From Hemicentrotus pulcherrimus (Eukaryota; Echinodermata; Echinoidea; Camarodonta; Strongylocentrotidae): a DNA stretch of 39,153 nucleotides. The position numbers and the translations under genes are program-made. A model generated the notes under the pieces. That model was not told the DNA's origin and ran no database searches. It saw nothing but the letters and a program-made list of their open reading frames with translations. Below are positions 12,201 through 24,100 of this stretch, one piece after another. Location: the NCBI GenBank assembly GCA_003118195.1, contig BEXV01000816.1:50251-89403 (forward strand). Direction: 5' to 3'. Numbering within the stretch: the first letter of the stretch is position 1; each line of letters opens with the position of its first letter.

Positions 12201-15200
12201 TTTGCCTGCTACTCCAAAACCCACCTGGAAAGGCATGTACAGATGCACCGCAGAGCTCCTGGATTCATTCATCCAGATTTGCAGGCAAGGAAAAAGTCAA
12301 CCTCGGACCGCTGCAAGAGATGTGGGTTGTCATTCCGTACAAAGAGCCTCTACCTTGTACACATGAAAAGATGCTCAAGAACCTCGACATTCGTGTGTAA
12401 AATATGCTCTGTTCCTTTCAGCAATCAAATCATGCTCACCAAGCACGTACGCCAGGATCATGGTGGTCTTCAGAGGGATGTCATCAACCTAGGTGGTAGG
12501 AGTATCATCAGAGAGACTGGACATGACAAGAAGTTCTGCTGTGACCAGTGTGACCAAAGGTATAAAAGACCTAGTGAACTTGAGAAGCACTTGCGACGTC
12601 ATGCCCTTGGCTTTATCAGGCCCCAAGAAGGATTCTCTCCCTCCGTCATTAAGCAAGAAGAGGATATTGAAGTGAATGTGGAAACAATGGAAGAGAGTTA
12701 TGAAGAGAATCTTCCATTAAGAGACGATGCAGAGCAAACAAATCAAGTGGAAGTTGAGGTGCCATCTGCTAGTACAAGTAGTTGGAATATGACAGCAGGT
12801 CGAATACCAGTTCACAATAGAACAAACAAGTCGGATAGGGCACGACCATTTGTATGTCAAACCTGTGGATTTGCCTTTATGACTGTCATCCATCTGCGCA
12901 AGCATACACGTCTTCACAAGTTAGCACACACAAAGCCGTTTGTTTGCAAAATCTGCACTCTGGGTTACACAAGACTTCTGGACTACCACAGGCACTGTAA
13001 TGTAGTTCATCCTTGGGGGAAAGGTCAACAGGACGGGGTCAGATGTCCTCGTTGTAAGGAGAAATTTGAAACTAAAAGCGACTTGGTAGAGCACCTGGAA
13101 AAACAATCCTGTAAGTTTGTTGATGACCTTCCAGAAGCTAAGACAATTCAGCTAGGTGGAGATGGAACCGAAAATATGAATACAGCATCTTCTGCTGTAG
13201 AGGGTGTTGAAGGTCAAGAGAGTGCTGCTACTAGGCAAGGTTTTAGTAATAAAAATCTAGAGTGTCCCATATGCAGCTATCAATTTCTTGCCAGACCTCA
13301 TCTCGAAACACATATGAAAAATCATGACAACTGGGAAAACCAGCCCTTCAGATGTGAGCGCTGTCAAATTGGTTACAGTACTAAGCAACATTTGAGCAAG
13401 CATGTCAACATGAATGTTCAATGTATCAAGCTGGCAAGGGAAAAGGAAAGAAAGAAAAAACTAGATGAGCAAAACAATACTATGACTACCAGTAATACAG
13501 AGTTTAATGCAGAACCAGGAGAGATGGCACAACCTCAACTGTCGCGGAGTGGAAAGCTGAAACGACATATCTGTCATTACTGTAAGAAAGGATTTGTCAA
13601 AAATGGACAGTTACGCTTCCATTTGGAGCTTCACAAGCCATCCCCTGATCGACCACATGTATGTGCCAAGTGTGGTATGGGCTACAAGACTCTCTCAAAC
13701 TATGCCAAGCACATGAAATGGGAACATTCCAGACCCACCACTTCTCAGGAAAAATTGACGGCAGCTATATTCATGTGTAGGGACTGTGGGTATTCAGTCA
13801 CCAAGAAGACCCTGTTGGAAGAGCACACCCGCTTTGGGTGTCCCAAAAAGAAGGAAAATCCTGCCACAGAAGCACCCCAAGCATGTCCAGTCTGTGGTAA
13901 TTACTTCAACTCGGCCGGTATGCTGTGCATTCATATTCACGAACATATATATCACAAGCTGTTCATCTGCAGTCAGTGTCCTCTAAGATTCGCCAACCCA
14001 GAGGAGCGAGAGAAACATGAGCTAAACCACCCAGACTGGAACAATATGTTGCTGCAGTTATTGTCATCCGAGTTCAACCACAGGCTCAATCCAGAAGACG
14101 GGCAAGCTGTAAGAGTGAAGACAGAACCCGGTCTGGAAGAAGACACTATAGCTCCATATGTTGCTGAGAAAGTGGTACAGCAGGGACCATCTACTGGAGT
14201 CCTGGTGGTAAAGCCAGAGCCTGTGGAAGAGCCAGAGTACAACTACGATCTAGGATCTCTTCAGGATAGCGCCCTTGGAGATTATCAAGCCCTGCTTCCT
14301 GACACTTCAGACAGCGTCTTGCCGAGTATTTTTCAGCAAACCAGAAGACCAGAAGGACAGTCTTCATCTGCTAGTAGACTGGAGAAAATAGTGTCAAATC
14401 TTGCAGCTCAAAAACCATCATCTACAGACCGGTCAAAGACATCTCCTGGTATCTTTTCTGGATCTAGTTTAAGTTCTCAAAGAAGACCCAGTGCAGAGAA
14501 TAGGCCCAGCACATCTACAGTTGTCTCAACATCAGTTTCCAGTGTCTCTGCATCAGTTTCCAGTGTCTCTGCATCAGTTTCAACTGTCTCAACTTCAGCT
14601 CCAGTTGCCAATGCAATGCCAGATTCAGAGACACTGGCAAAACAAGTGGCAGAGGTTTTACCAAGTTCCAGTCCAGCGACATCTGTCAAGCCTTCACCTA
14701 ATGTTGTTTCCAAGAAAGCTATGGAGCAAAAATCATCTCCAAAACAGAAACTGTTCCGTTGCAGATATTGCCCGTCTGCATTCAGGCTGAAAGGACTCTG
14801 CATGGCTCATGAGCGTCAAGCACACAGGAAGATCTACTCGAAAGCATCTGGTAAAAGCAAAAAACCTCTGAAGGATCTCAGCAAGATGTCTGTCTGTGAC
14901 ATTTGCAATGCTGTGTTTGAGCAGCAGTCGAGTCTATCAAGGCATATGCTTTTCAAGCATGGGGTTCCTCTGAAACTTAAAGAACCTGTAGAAGATGATA
15001 CTGTTCAAAGAGCTCACGGACGAGCAGATAGAGCTGAAGTACAATTTATTGCTGATGATGGCAATGTAAGTGATGGTCCTTTTATAACCAACATAACAAG
15101 CCAAGGGAATTTGCATAATGAAGCTGTCCAACATGAACAACCATCCTTGTTGCAACAACGTCTTGAGGCTCCACTCTCGCCCTCGTTGGTACGACCTTCT

Positions 15201-15926
15201 TCTTCTGGCAAGCCAATGTCTCATATGGAGTCCCTATTGACCGGAAGATCTTCATCCCCTGTAAACCAGTCTTCCCTTCTTTCAGCAGGCGAGCTGGATT
15301 ACAGACCTTACAAATGTGATAAATGCAACTTTGCCTTCACTCAGCGCCACCATCTTGTCCGACACATCAAAAGAGACTCCTGTGCCTTCCATGTCCTTGG
15401 ACGCAAGGCAGCTGCCCAACTTAAGGGTGGGGATATACATGTAGGTAGCAAACCCTCATCCAAGAATGTCCACGGTATGAAGATTAAGGTCGCAGAGAAG
15501 AAGCATAAATGTAAAAAGTGTTCCAAAGCTTTCTGGAAACGCATCAGACTAGAGAAACACATGAGGGTTCATCACGGAGAAGGCCTCTTTCAATGTCAAT
15601 TCTGTGCCAAGGAATTCAAGTTGAGGGTGGATTGCACGGACCATGAAGATTCTTGCCCATTCGGTCCTGGGGCCATGGATGATCTGGACCTTAATGGAGG
15701 AGACTTGGGCTATGAACAGGGGGTGGACTTTGGCCAGACTGAGGATCAAGATCTGGGACCTGATGCAGAGCTTGAACGGGCCCAAGAACAAGCGTTTATT
15801 GAAGATCAGAATGATAACTTAGGGTATGAGAATTCTAACCATCTTAGCGATTCTCTAGTTGATGGCACTGAGGATGATCAAGAATGGATGGGGATGCAAA
15901 TCAAGCAAGAACCTCTTGATTTGTAA
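6265..15926 (+). CDS. Giant poly-C2H2 zinc-finger protein, terminal exon (about 57 fingers)
   Basis: This 9.66-kb exon starts after a taattcag acceptor and ends at the TAA at 15924-15926. The open frame extends back to an ATG at 6198, but that part is a pyrimidine-rich intron end, and the upstream exons join at 6265 in phase. I count about 57 C2H2 or C2HC fingers: one at 6274, then clusters at 7170-7490, 7590-7776, 7900-8145, 8430-9085, 9236-14030, 14752-14965 and 15304-15655. Many are two-finger modules with 30-60-residue spacers. Between them lie an acidic linker (6350-7165), a Ser/Thr-rich region (14340-14740) and an acidic tail. Six psi-K-x-E SUMO-type sites are visible (IKTE, IKME, IKQE, VKTE, VKPE, IKQE), and the protein ends IKQEPLDL. 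It is expected to be a nuclear DNA- or RNA-binding regulator. I do not recognise a named orthologue. Upstream exons could add another domain. Confidence 0.93.
14532..14594 (+). repeat. Coding 21-bp minisatellite in Ser-rich linker
   Basis: Two identical 21-base units starting tcagtttccagtgtctctg are followed by a diverged third unit. They encode SVSSVSA, SVSSVSA and SVSTVST in a disordered Ser/Val stretch of the giant zinc-finger protein. The unit is a multiple of three, so copy-number change would keep the frame. Confidence 0.85.
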
Positions 15927-15990
15927 TTCAAATTTTTATCACCCCAATGTCAAATGAAGAAGGGAAAAAACGCACCCATAGCAGGATACA

Positions 15991-16139
15991 GGGGCCTGTT
16001 TCATAAAACTTTTTACCTGTAAAAAATGCTAAATTTCTATGACAAATTTGCTCTCAGCCAATCAGATGCCATGGTTTCGGTAGCTTATAACAGTGGCTTG
16101 TAATTTGTGATTGATATCAAGTTTTATGAAACAGGGCCC
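15991..16139. mobile_element. Foldback MITE just after the stop codon
   Basis: The terminal inverted repeats are ggggcctgtttcataaaact at the left and aagttttatgaaacagggcc at the right, about 20 bases each. The element is about 149 bases long, starts 65 bases after the stop codon and is non-coding. GGGCCTGTTTCATAAAACTT ends are seen in many short animal MITEs. The superfamily is not assigned. Confidence 0.85.
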
Positions 16140-16311
16140 AGGTGTGCATTGCTTTTGCAATCTTTGTCTCTGTTCTGATGAAGTCAGCAAAAATGTGAGC
16201 AAAAGACACAATATTTCTGTTTTTCTCCCTGAAATCAAGTTCAAAATGCCAAACTTCAGCTTTTACACAGAGCTGTTCATGATATATTTTTTTAGACATA
16301 GAGTTAAAGAT

Positions 16312-16679
16312 AAACTAAGCATTGTGAAAGAAAAGGTGTGGAAAGGATAAGAAACAGTTGATCATGTAGCATGTAATTATTTGTGTGCACTGCAAAGTTC
16401 TGGAGTCATCAAAATCATAATAAATTTGACCGAGTCTTGGTAAAGTAACAACCACTGTACACAGAAAGCTATATATGGGACAACACACATGGTGTCGGGG
16501 TTGGTACTACCTTGATTTCCTTGTCTTTCTATGCTCATTACTCAGCCAGTATACATTTTCTTTCAAAATCGTTTGGCACATGTCATTTATTTGTAATGTT
16601 GAACATTCAGTGTAAATTTCGTTTGATTCTGTGAGAATTAATTTTCTTTTTTTTACCAGAACTGGAGTTTATCTTTAAC
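16312..16679 (+). mobile_element. MITE family 'A', copy 2
   Basis: The ends are gttaaagataaac and gtttatctttaac. The interior matches 778-1149 in reverse complement over nearly the full length (for example gtgaaagaaaaggtgtggaa and gtcttggtaaagtaac). The copy sits in the probable 3' UTR and is non-coding. Confidence 0.8.
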
Positions 16680-18482
16680 TTCCTTCTGGATCTGAGCAGA
16701 GGATATGTTGACTGTTAAACAATACACAGCTACCTTTATTTGCTCAGTATGATTAGGAATTTAGGATGTGCACACATATTTTGAACATTTTATTTGACTT
16801 CTGTAATAAATTATTCAGAGGATTAACCACCCATGACTGAACAATTTAGACAAAGTAGGAATAGATGTATCTTGTAAAGATAAAGTAAAATGTGGTCAGT
16901 GTTTTATGAATCACATTGCTGAAAAATGACAATTTACTGTCACTCGGCTGGCTGTGTTCACACCCTTCTGTGTGAGGCATGCAATGATACAATTATTCTG
17001 AATTTGGCCAACAGACTGCAAGTACGATCATAATGTTAATTTCTTTTTCAGTTTCTGCTATTGCCATGCATTTCATGTCATCATCTATTGCCATTTGAGA
17101 AGCTGCAACTGATCTGAAAAAAGAACTAAAGTAATCAACTCTTTTATGAATATGGACAATTTTATACTAACCTGCTATTGGGTCCAGTTTGGATGGACAA
17201 ATTATGACTATTGAAAAATAATGTATTATCATGTTTATGTGTTTCATGATTATAAAAGTTTGTCTGGTTTGTACTAATAATACATGAAGATCATTTTTAA
17301 TTCTTTTTTCTTTGTGTTTTTCGATGAGAATATATTTGACTGTAATACAGTGCTTTTGCCATTTTGTAGGAAAGGGTGAATGTGTTGAATTATTCTAGTA
17401 CGTTTTTGTACTGGCATATGCTTACTAGAGTTGCAAGGGGTTTTTTGTTCTGTTTTTTTCCTTTTCTTTAATCTTATTTCTAACGCATGTTCACCCTTTT
17501 TTAGAGCGAATTTCAAATAACTAAACGTATGTATGGAACTAGTAGGCAACTGTTGACAAATATTGAACAAATTTTGTCAGTGTTTTCTCAAGTTTTACTT
17601 GTAATTTGCAATTTACATGTTCATGTACTACATTTCCTGATATTTACAATAATGTTTGTTCAGCTTATAATCAATTTCAAGATAGCTTGCAATATACATG
17701 AATCACAATTTTTGTCTATACTCTGAATATGATCATGATGAATTAATGGCTCTACGGCCACTTTCCAACACTAATCACATTTGTGAACTTAAACCCAGCA
17801 CTGTATTTTACCATAACCATGGCCATATACAATCAAATCCGTACCCCTGTATCTTTGTCATGTGTTATTTTAGGATTGTGGATTGTTATATTAATTCTGT
17901 AAAAATTGGAACTCTCCAGCATATTCTGAAATTCAGTACCTTGGAGGAGTTTGTACATTTTCTTGCCTCCAAGCCACAATGTGTCATTTTAATGATTAAG
18001 AGTTCTTGAAAACATCCTAAGGCACTCTAAATATGTACATTTTTTTATTTTTAATTCTTCTAATTGTATTTAGTTATCTCTTGCATAGTACATGAGTTTG
18101 TAATACGAAAAGTCTTTTCTTTTGCTTGTTTTCTGTTTTTTTAATGAACTATATTAGTTCAGCTTCAAAGCCAAGTTGTGATGAAAAGTTTGTATACCGG
18201 TACCTTAAAGAATCTGTTAAGAAGAGGGAGAAGTTCAAAGTTTGTTTATCTATCTGTTCAATATTTGAAATTGTCATAACAGATGGGAACTGAGAATTCA
18301 TCAATCTATGATATTGTCTTTGGAGAGCAAATTTGACTGAATGATTACTTTTGAATGCATAGTTTCAGTTGATCAGAAATTGTAAATATGACAACCTGTC
18401 ATTATTGGTCTTGTAATTCCTTTTTTGCTCTATACCTGTGCTCCTTCCCCAAAGAGTTATCAAAGTGTGTGGGTACACATAG

Positions 18483-18488
18483 AATAAA
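18483..18488 (+). promoter_or_regulatory. Candidate polyadenylation signal AATAAA
   Basis: A canonical hexamer lies 2.5 kb after the stop codon of the giant gene, outside any transposon I can define. Another follows at 18624-18629. Choosing between them and the hexamer at 16805 needs cDNA. Confidence 0.3.
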
Positions 18489-18623
18489 TGCTTGATCTTC
18501 CCCTATTAGAGCCCTCTGGAGCCCGCACTAAGCTATCCAGTCCCTGTAATGAATTAATGTCCTCTTAGCTCTAAGGTGACCATGTATGCTATTAAGTAGC
18601 ATTTGTTTTTTAATCAAACAAGA

Positions 18624-18629
18624 AATAAA
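18624..18629 (+). promoter_or_regulatory. Candidate polyadenylation signal AATAAA
   Basis: This hexamer lies in caagaaataaaaatg, with a TG- and T-rich stretch within 60 bases downstream. It is one of three reasonable candidates for the 3' end of the giant zinc-finger mRNA. Confidence 0.3.
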
Positions 18630-19459
18630 AATGTAAATATTTGACATTTGATAGTTCATTGACAACTGTTTGGGTAGTCAATCTAGCGGCAGAGAAAAGA
18701 TATAGGGACGCTTAACTTCTAACAACTTGTGGTACAACTTGGCTAAACCATGTTTTAAGTGGTTGTTGTTTTAACCCTTATTCTCCCCAAATCAAGAAAT
18801 TCTGTTTACTATATACATGCACATCTTCCAATGTTATTAGCCAGATTGTGGTACATGTGCATGCATTGTTGACTACAATTCAAAAGTGAGAATGTACAAA
18901 TCAAAAGCATTGTGATCAAGTATTTTGTCTTAATTTTCAAAGGGACATATTTTCAGTATGGTTTTAATTAATCTTGCACTGATAACTGAAAAGTGATGCG
19001 TCATAATGTTTCAAACAAAGTCATAGCTAGAAAGAGCTGTACAGGTTTTAAATTTCAATTCTTGAATGGTTATTGCCATACATTACAAGTCTGAAAGTAT
19101 TTCTGATTTATAATGACTTACAACTTGTGCAGCATTGTGCTATGCACAAATACAACATACTGTGAAATAAGGTGAAAAGGAACAACAAAATTTTTAGGTG
19201 TTATGAGTTTACAGTGAAGCATTTTTCAATGCCCTTTGACCTTTAAAAAAAAAAAAACACCTTCTTTATCAACTCTTGTATGAAGGCAAGTAATGTTCAT
19301 GGTTAGAGATTAAATGCACGGAAATGCTCAGTAATGGAAATAATAAATAGTTGCAAGCATTTTATTAATTTCATGTGGTGTTTTTGGTGCGTATATGCAC
19401 AGTATTAAAATCGATCATCCATAATGTATTCATGTTTATTGAACGTTGCTTATTATTTG

Positions 19460-19625
19460 TACAGTGGAAACTCACTATAACAAGGTCTCTGGTTGTATCA
19501 GGAATCTTATTACATCAGGGTTAAAAAAAATTAAAGAATATAAAGGGCTGGGATCAGCAAAATCACCTTGTTACAACAGACACCTCGTTTAATATTGGAG
19601 CTCTTTATACAAAGTTTCCACTGTA
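19460..19625. mobile_element. pogo/Tigger-like MITE
   Basis: It begins tacagtggaaactcactata and ends aagtttccactgta, so CAGTGGAAAC termini are flanked by TA. These termini and the TA target are characteristic of Tc1/mariner-superfamily pogo/Tigger elements. At 166 bases with no open frame, it is a non-autonomous derivative. Confidence 0.75.
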
Positions 19626-19668
19626 CTTGTATTTGAACATATATATGCAATAATCTTGATTTAGTCTA

Positions 19669-19692
19669 TACAGTGGAACCTCTTTAAAAAAA
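19669..19692 (+). mobile_element. Lone pogo/Tigger-like terminal repeat
   Basis: The sequence tacagtggaacctcttt matches the terminal sequence of the element ending 44 bases upstream, but I find no partner end. It is probably a truncated or decayed copy. Confidence 0.5.
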
Positions 19693-19767
19693 AACTCTAG
19701 TTTGTATTCAATTTAACCCTGCCCTGGGTCCAAGATCATGTTTAACAAAAGAAATCTAAGACATCAG

Positions 19768-19901
19768 GAGCCTGTTCCTAGAAACCGTCGTAAGTCTAAC
19801 TTCTCGACTATCCCACTGAAACGCATAATGTGCTATAACACACGTTTCAATGGGATAGTCAAGAAGTTAGACTTATGACTGTTTTTTAGGAACGGGGCCC
19901 A
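19768..19901. mobile_element. Foldback MITE with long arms
   Basis: The left arm (gcctgttcctagaaac, then gtaagtctaacttct, then gactatcccactgaaacg) is the inverse of the right arm (cgtttcaatgggatagtc, agaagttagacttatgac, taggaacggggccc). The arms are about 55 bases around a short loop. It has no coding content. Confidence 0.8.
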
Positions 19902-20429
19902 GACCAACTTCATTTATTTATTCCAGTTTCCCAAAAAACTTGGTTATTTTACCATTTTATAATGAGACTGTTATGAAAGTGTTTGATGCTAAAGAGGTTT
20001 TAAAAATAATTAAAGGTTTATTTCTCATTTCCATGTAATTAATTTACCCTTCCTTTAGAGATAGAGAGAGAAGAGAGAGGGGGAAGGAGAGAATGAAAGT
20101 AACAATACAGAGAAAGAGAGAAACAGAAGGAAATAGTTGGGAGAGAGATAAGGAGATTGGGATAATGGAGAGTTTTGGAACAGAAGAGATGAAAAAAAAG
20201 TGTAAAATATGTTCACATGCAGAGTACCACTAGGGCCCTTTTTTTAAAAGAGTCGCTGTCGGAATCTGTCACAAATCTTGATTATTTGCAAATTTACAGT
20301 CAAAACTCTTTATGATGCTGGCCCTTGCATGAATTAATGAGATAAGTGAAGAAAATGAGAGAGAGTGAAATTGTATTCATGCACCGAACCTCTAAGGATA
20401 ATTCTCATTGCTTTACAACTCTTTGTACC

Positions 20430-20902
20430 TTTTTCTCCTTCCCCTCCACTTCATCTCTCCTTACTTTCTTTCTCTCTCTCTCTCTCCCTTTACTTACTTT
20501 CTCTATCTTCTCTCTTTCTCCATCTCCTTACTCTTTTCTTTCTCTTACCTTGTCTTGATCTCTCCTTTTTATCTCTCCTTACTTCCTTTCTTTCTCTCTC
20601 TCCTTCTTTATCTCCTTTCTTTTGCTACCTTTCTCTCTCCTTACTTTCTTTAGCTATCTTTCTCCCCCCTCTCTCCTTACTTTCTTTTGCTATCTCTCTC
20701 TCTCCTTACTTTCTTCTGCCATCTTTCTCTCTCTCTTTACTTTCTTTTGCTATCTCTCTCCCTCTCTCCTTACTTTCTTTTGCTATCTTTCTTTCTCTCT
20801 CTCTCCTTACTTTCTTTTGCTATCTTTCTCTCTCTCTCTCTCTCCTTACTTTCTCTTGCTATCTTTCTTTCTCTCTCTCTCCTTACTTTCTTCTGCTATC
20901 TT

Positions 20903-20934
<32 letters not shown>

Positions 20935-21126
20935 CTTACTTTCCTTTGCTATCTTTCTCTCCCTCTCTCTCCTTACTTTTTTCTGCCATTTTTCTTTCTC
21001 TCTCTCCTTTCTTTCTTTCACTATCTTTCTTTCTTTCTCTCTCTCTCCTTACTTTTTTTTTGCTATCTTCTTTCTCTATTTCCTTATTCCCTCTCCTCTC
21101 ATCCATTAATATCTTCACTCTCCTAC
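20430..21126 (+). repeat. Polypyrimidine VNTR, about 700 bp
   Basis: This stretch is almost purely C and T on the plus strand. Within the CT repeats a degenerate unit recurs about 15 times: ctccttactttcttttgct followed by atctttctctct, with spacings of roughly 27-55 bases. The long Leu/Ser/Phe-rich open frames across it exist only because the tract lacks purines. The lack of stops comes from composition, so no gene is called. Confidence 0.9.
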
Positions 21127-21138
21127 CTTGCCCCTTAA

Positions 21139-24100
21139 AAGAAGGGGTATTTTATTGACACCACTACCACTGCTGTAACGTAACTCTAACTGTATTCTCC
21201 AATTGCACCATCTCAAAGAGGAGCAGAAGTACTTTAGTATCCACACGTTCGAGTACCCTTTGAACTAGTCTTTGTCATGAATGATGTACATGTAATACAA
21301 ACAAGAATTATTTCCAAGCACATTTATTGTAACATTGAATGCATATTTATATGCTTTATATGGCAGGGGTACAGCGCGGGATACAATATGAATACACCAC
21401 TTTCAATCATTTCATTCTGCAAAATAAGCTACGGGGAGGAAGTTTCGATTCCTATCGCTACACTAATTTGTACATACACATTTATATATAAGTCACTCAA
21501 AATTATGTGTGCAACAGTCTACAAAATCATCAACCCTTTATTAATAATTTCCTATGTTATACACCGAGATATGAACCTGATCTAGGGCACTTATTGTGAA
21601 TATGCACTTTCTCTAGTGGACAGAAAAACATTTTTGCTTGAAATTGTTACCTTTATTAATTATCTGTAAGCAATTTTAATTGGGTTAGACCTGTGCCTAT
21701 AGGACCACCCAAGATGTGTTCTGGAGTTGCACTTTTTTAAAGTCCCAAGATCAAAAATAATCATACATGTATTTTTATTACTACAATGTCTGCAAACATT
21801 CGAGCACACACACATTTTGGAATATTCATAAAACTTAAAATAATATCTGATGGAATACCAGAATGACAACTAATCCCACCCCTCCTTCACTTAAAGTTAA
21901 AAATTCAAGGAGGAATTAACTGTCAAAGAAAACGTTTTGCTAACTACAATGAATACAAAGCTTTTACAGCCTTGTTGCGGCCAGCCAAGTTGGTCAATGT
22001 TCTTATACCAGTATAGCTGTTACAATTACATGAAGATTAAGTCCATAAATCGGCTCTTGAAAACACATTCAGTATAACTGTTCGTAACAGCTACGTTCAT
22101 ATGTGACCGTCACTGTTTTCAAACTTTAAGTTTGTGAAACCTCAAAGTTTTAAACAATGAATTTAACCCTGATAAAGGTTCACATGGAACCAAAAAAAAG
22201 CATATCCAGAGTTTTAAACCCTGAGCCAGGCAAACGGTCGTCTTGACACGAGCTGGATTATAAATTCAATTGAGAACATGTAGAGAACACAAAGTTATGG
22301 CGTTACCCTAAGATCATTCATGGTTTATTATTTCAAGTAATTTTAAAGTTTCATGACCAGGAGTGCATCCGTAGAAACAGATTAACCTCGGCGTTTTAAA
22401 TCCTGACCTAAACTTTTAATTCTACAAACCACCGTGTGAACCCAACTAGCTAGTAGCACGGAAAGGGGTTGGGATCATTCACTTTCACAACGAAGGCTGT
22501 TGCACACAATTCATAAACTAACATCTTAATGGAAGAATCTACTTGAGTAACTAAAATCGATAACAAATTATTTACACACTTGCTAGGCAAACAAATAAGT
22601 TACTGAATCAGCCATTGGTATGACTAGGAAAAAAATAAGTACCACTGAAAAAACAACACCTTTTGAGTTTGACTCTAGAAAGTTATTGAATAGTAACAAC
22701 TTGAAAGTAGACAGTCCTGTAAACAGAGGATTTAGCAATACATGATTAACTAGGTCATTAGTAAACTACAATCACCCATATACATGTACATATTCTAAAA
22801 ACATACTCATTTTTACATCATTATTCAGATAAAATTACACTAAACATTACTTTAGAAGTAATCATATATTTAACAACATTTAGTGGTCCCATTTGTTTAA
22901 CAAAAAAATATCTGCATTCAGAATACAAGATATCTACGTCTTTGGTATATATGTATGTTGCGAGCTATCATTCATATTTTTTTTTTCTTCATACAAATAA
23001 TGAAAGGAAACCTCAACCCAAAGAGCAAGTGCAGGCATACTGAAAGATGAGCTGTATTCCTGCCTTTTTAATGTACATTTTTTCCTTACATAAGCATACA
23101 AGATATATAAATGAAGATATTCTTGGCATGATGAAATGCCTTTTAGCATGTCATGGGTGAAGCCATGTTTTTGATAATGTACCAGGCAAACCTGTTCATG
23201 TATCATGCACCAAGACCTAGTTGGAAATGATGTTTAATTCATCAACAAAACCTTTACTTTTCAATGAGGGAAAATCATTGCTGAGAAGGTAAAAATTATC
23301 TTTGGTGAAAAACTTATAAATTCTAACTCATTTACTTAAAAGTAATATGATAAAATATAGCAATAGACAAATTTGTTTCAGCTATTAAAGCAAAACCTTC
23401 ACCCCAGAAGAGCATCAACTTATTTATGCAATTTGATAATTGAAGTGCAAATGATAATGGCAGGTGCATGAAATACTTCATCACAACACACACCTGGGAA
23501 GGAATTATCCACAAATTAAAATATGTTTACTTGATAAATGACTTTGCATAGTTTGTCACGTTATCAAGAAAATGACGATGCCCGTGTCCTGCTGAGACTC
23601 TGTACATTATGCTGCGAATATATTGCTTCATACCTCTCGCATACCCTCTGGTGGGGAATCTTTGAGATTAAAAAGTCAATAATACAATACATCCCTCAGA
23701 ATAACTAAAGTTATTTCTTTGGGGTGATTGTTTCCTTTCAGCTTACACATTGGACTATTCAAACAGACTTTGCAACATAATACTCAGGAGTGACACATAC
23801 ACATAAAAGCACATTTCTTTCCCTATTCTCCATTCCCCAAATTTAAAAAAATATTCATAGAAGTTAAACAAAGGTGATTTCTGGTTAGGACCCTATTTTC
23901 ATGCTTTACAAAAAAGAGGGAAAACCTCTGAAAATGATATTGGTTATCACTTTAAAAAGTTTAAAAGTTTAGCGTACCACTGGCAAGAGGGTTAGTTCGA
24001 AGAATCAGCTGCATTCTTAACTTTTCTTAATCGTCATTTTGACAGCAGTGCAGCCACTTGATTCCATGTGCTATATAAATTTGTCAAATTGAAGTAAAAT

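Larger units (their letters stand above)
15927..20400 (+). other. 3' UTR or flank of the giant zinc-finger gene, no further gene seen
   Basis: This AT-rich stretch after the TAA has no open frame with splice support or protein-like composition. It contains at least four miniature transposons (15991, 16312, 19460, 19768) and a lone terminal inverted repeat at 19669. AATAAA hexamers occur at 16805, 18483 and 18624. The 3' end of the mRNA cannot be fixed from sequence alone. Confidence 0.6.

Noticed and set aside
6265..15926. Giant protein as a PRDM, CTCF or other named family member
   Set aside because: No PR/SET domain is visible and the finger arrangement matches no named family I can recognise with confidence, so no symbol is given.
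20365..21158. Long Leu/Ser/Phe-rich open frames resembling membrane proteins
   Set aside because: They lie in a polypyrimidine repeat that lacks purines and therefore stops. All three plus-strand frames stay open, as expected from composition.
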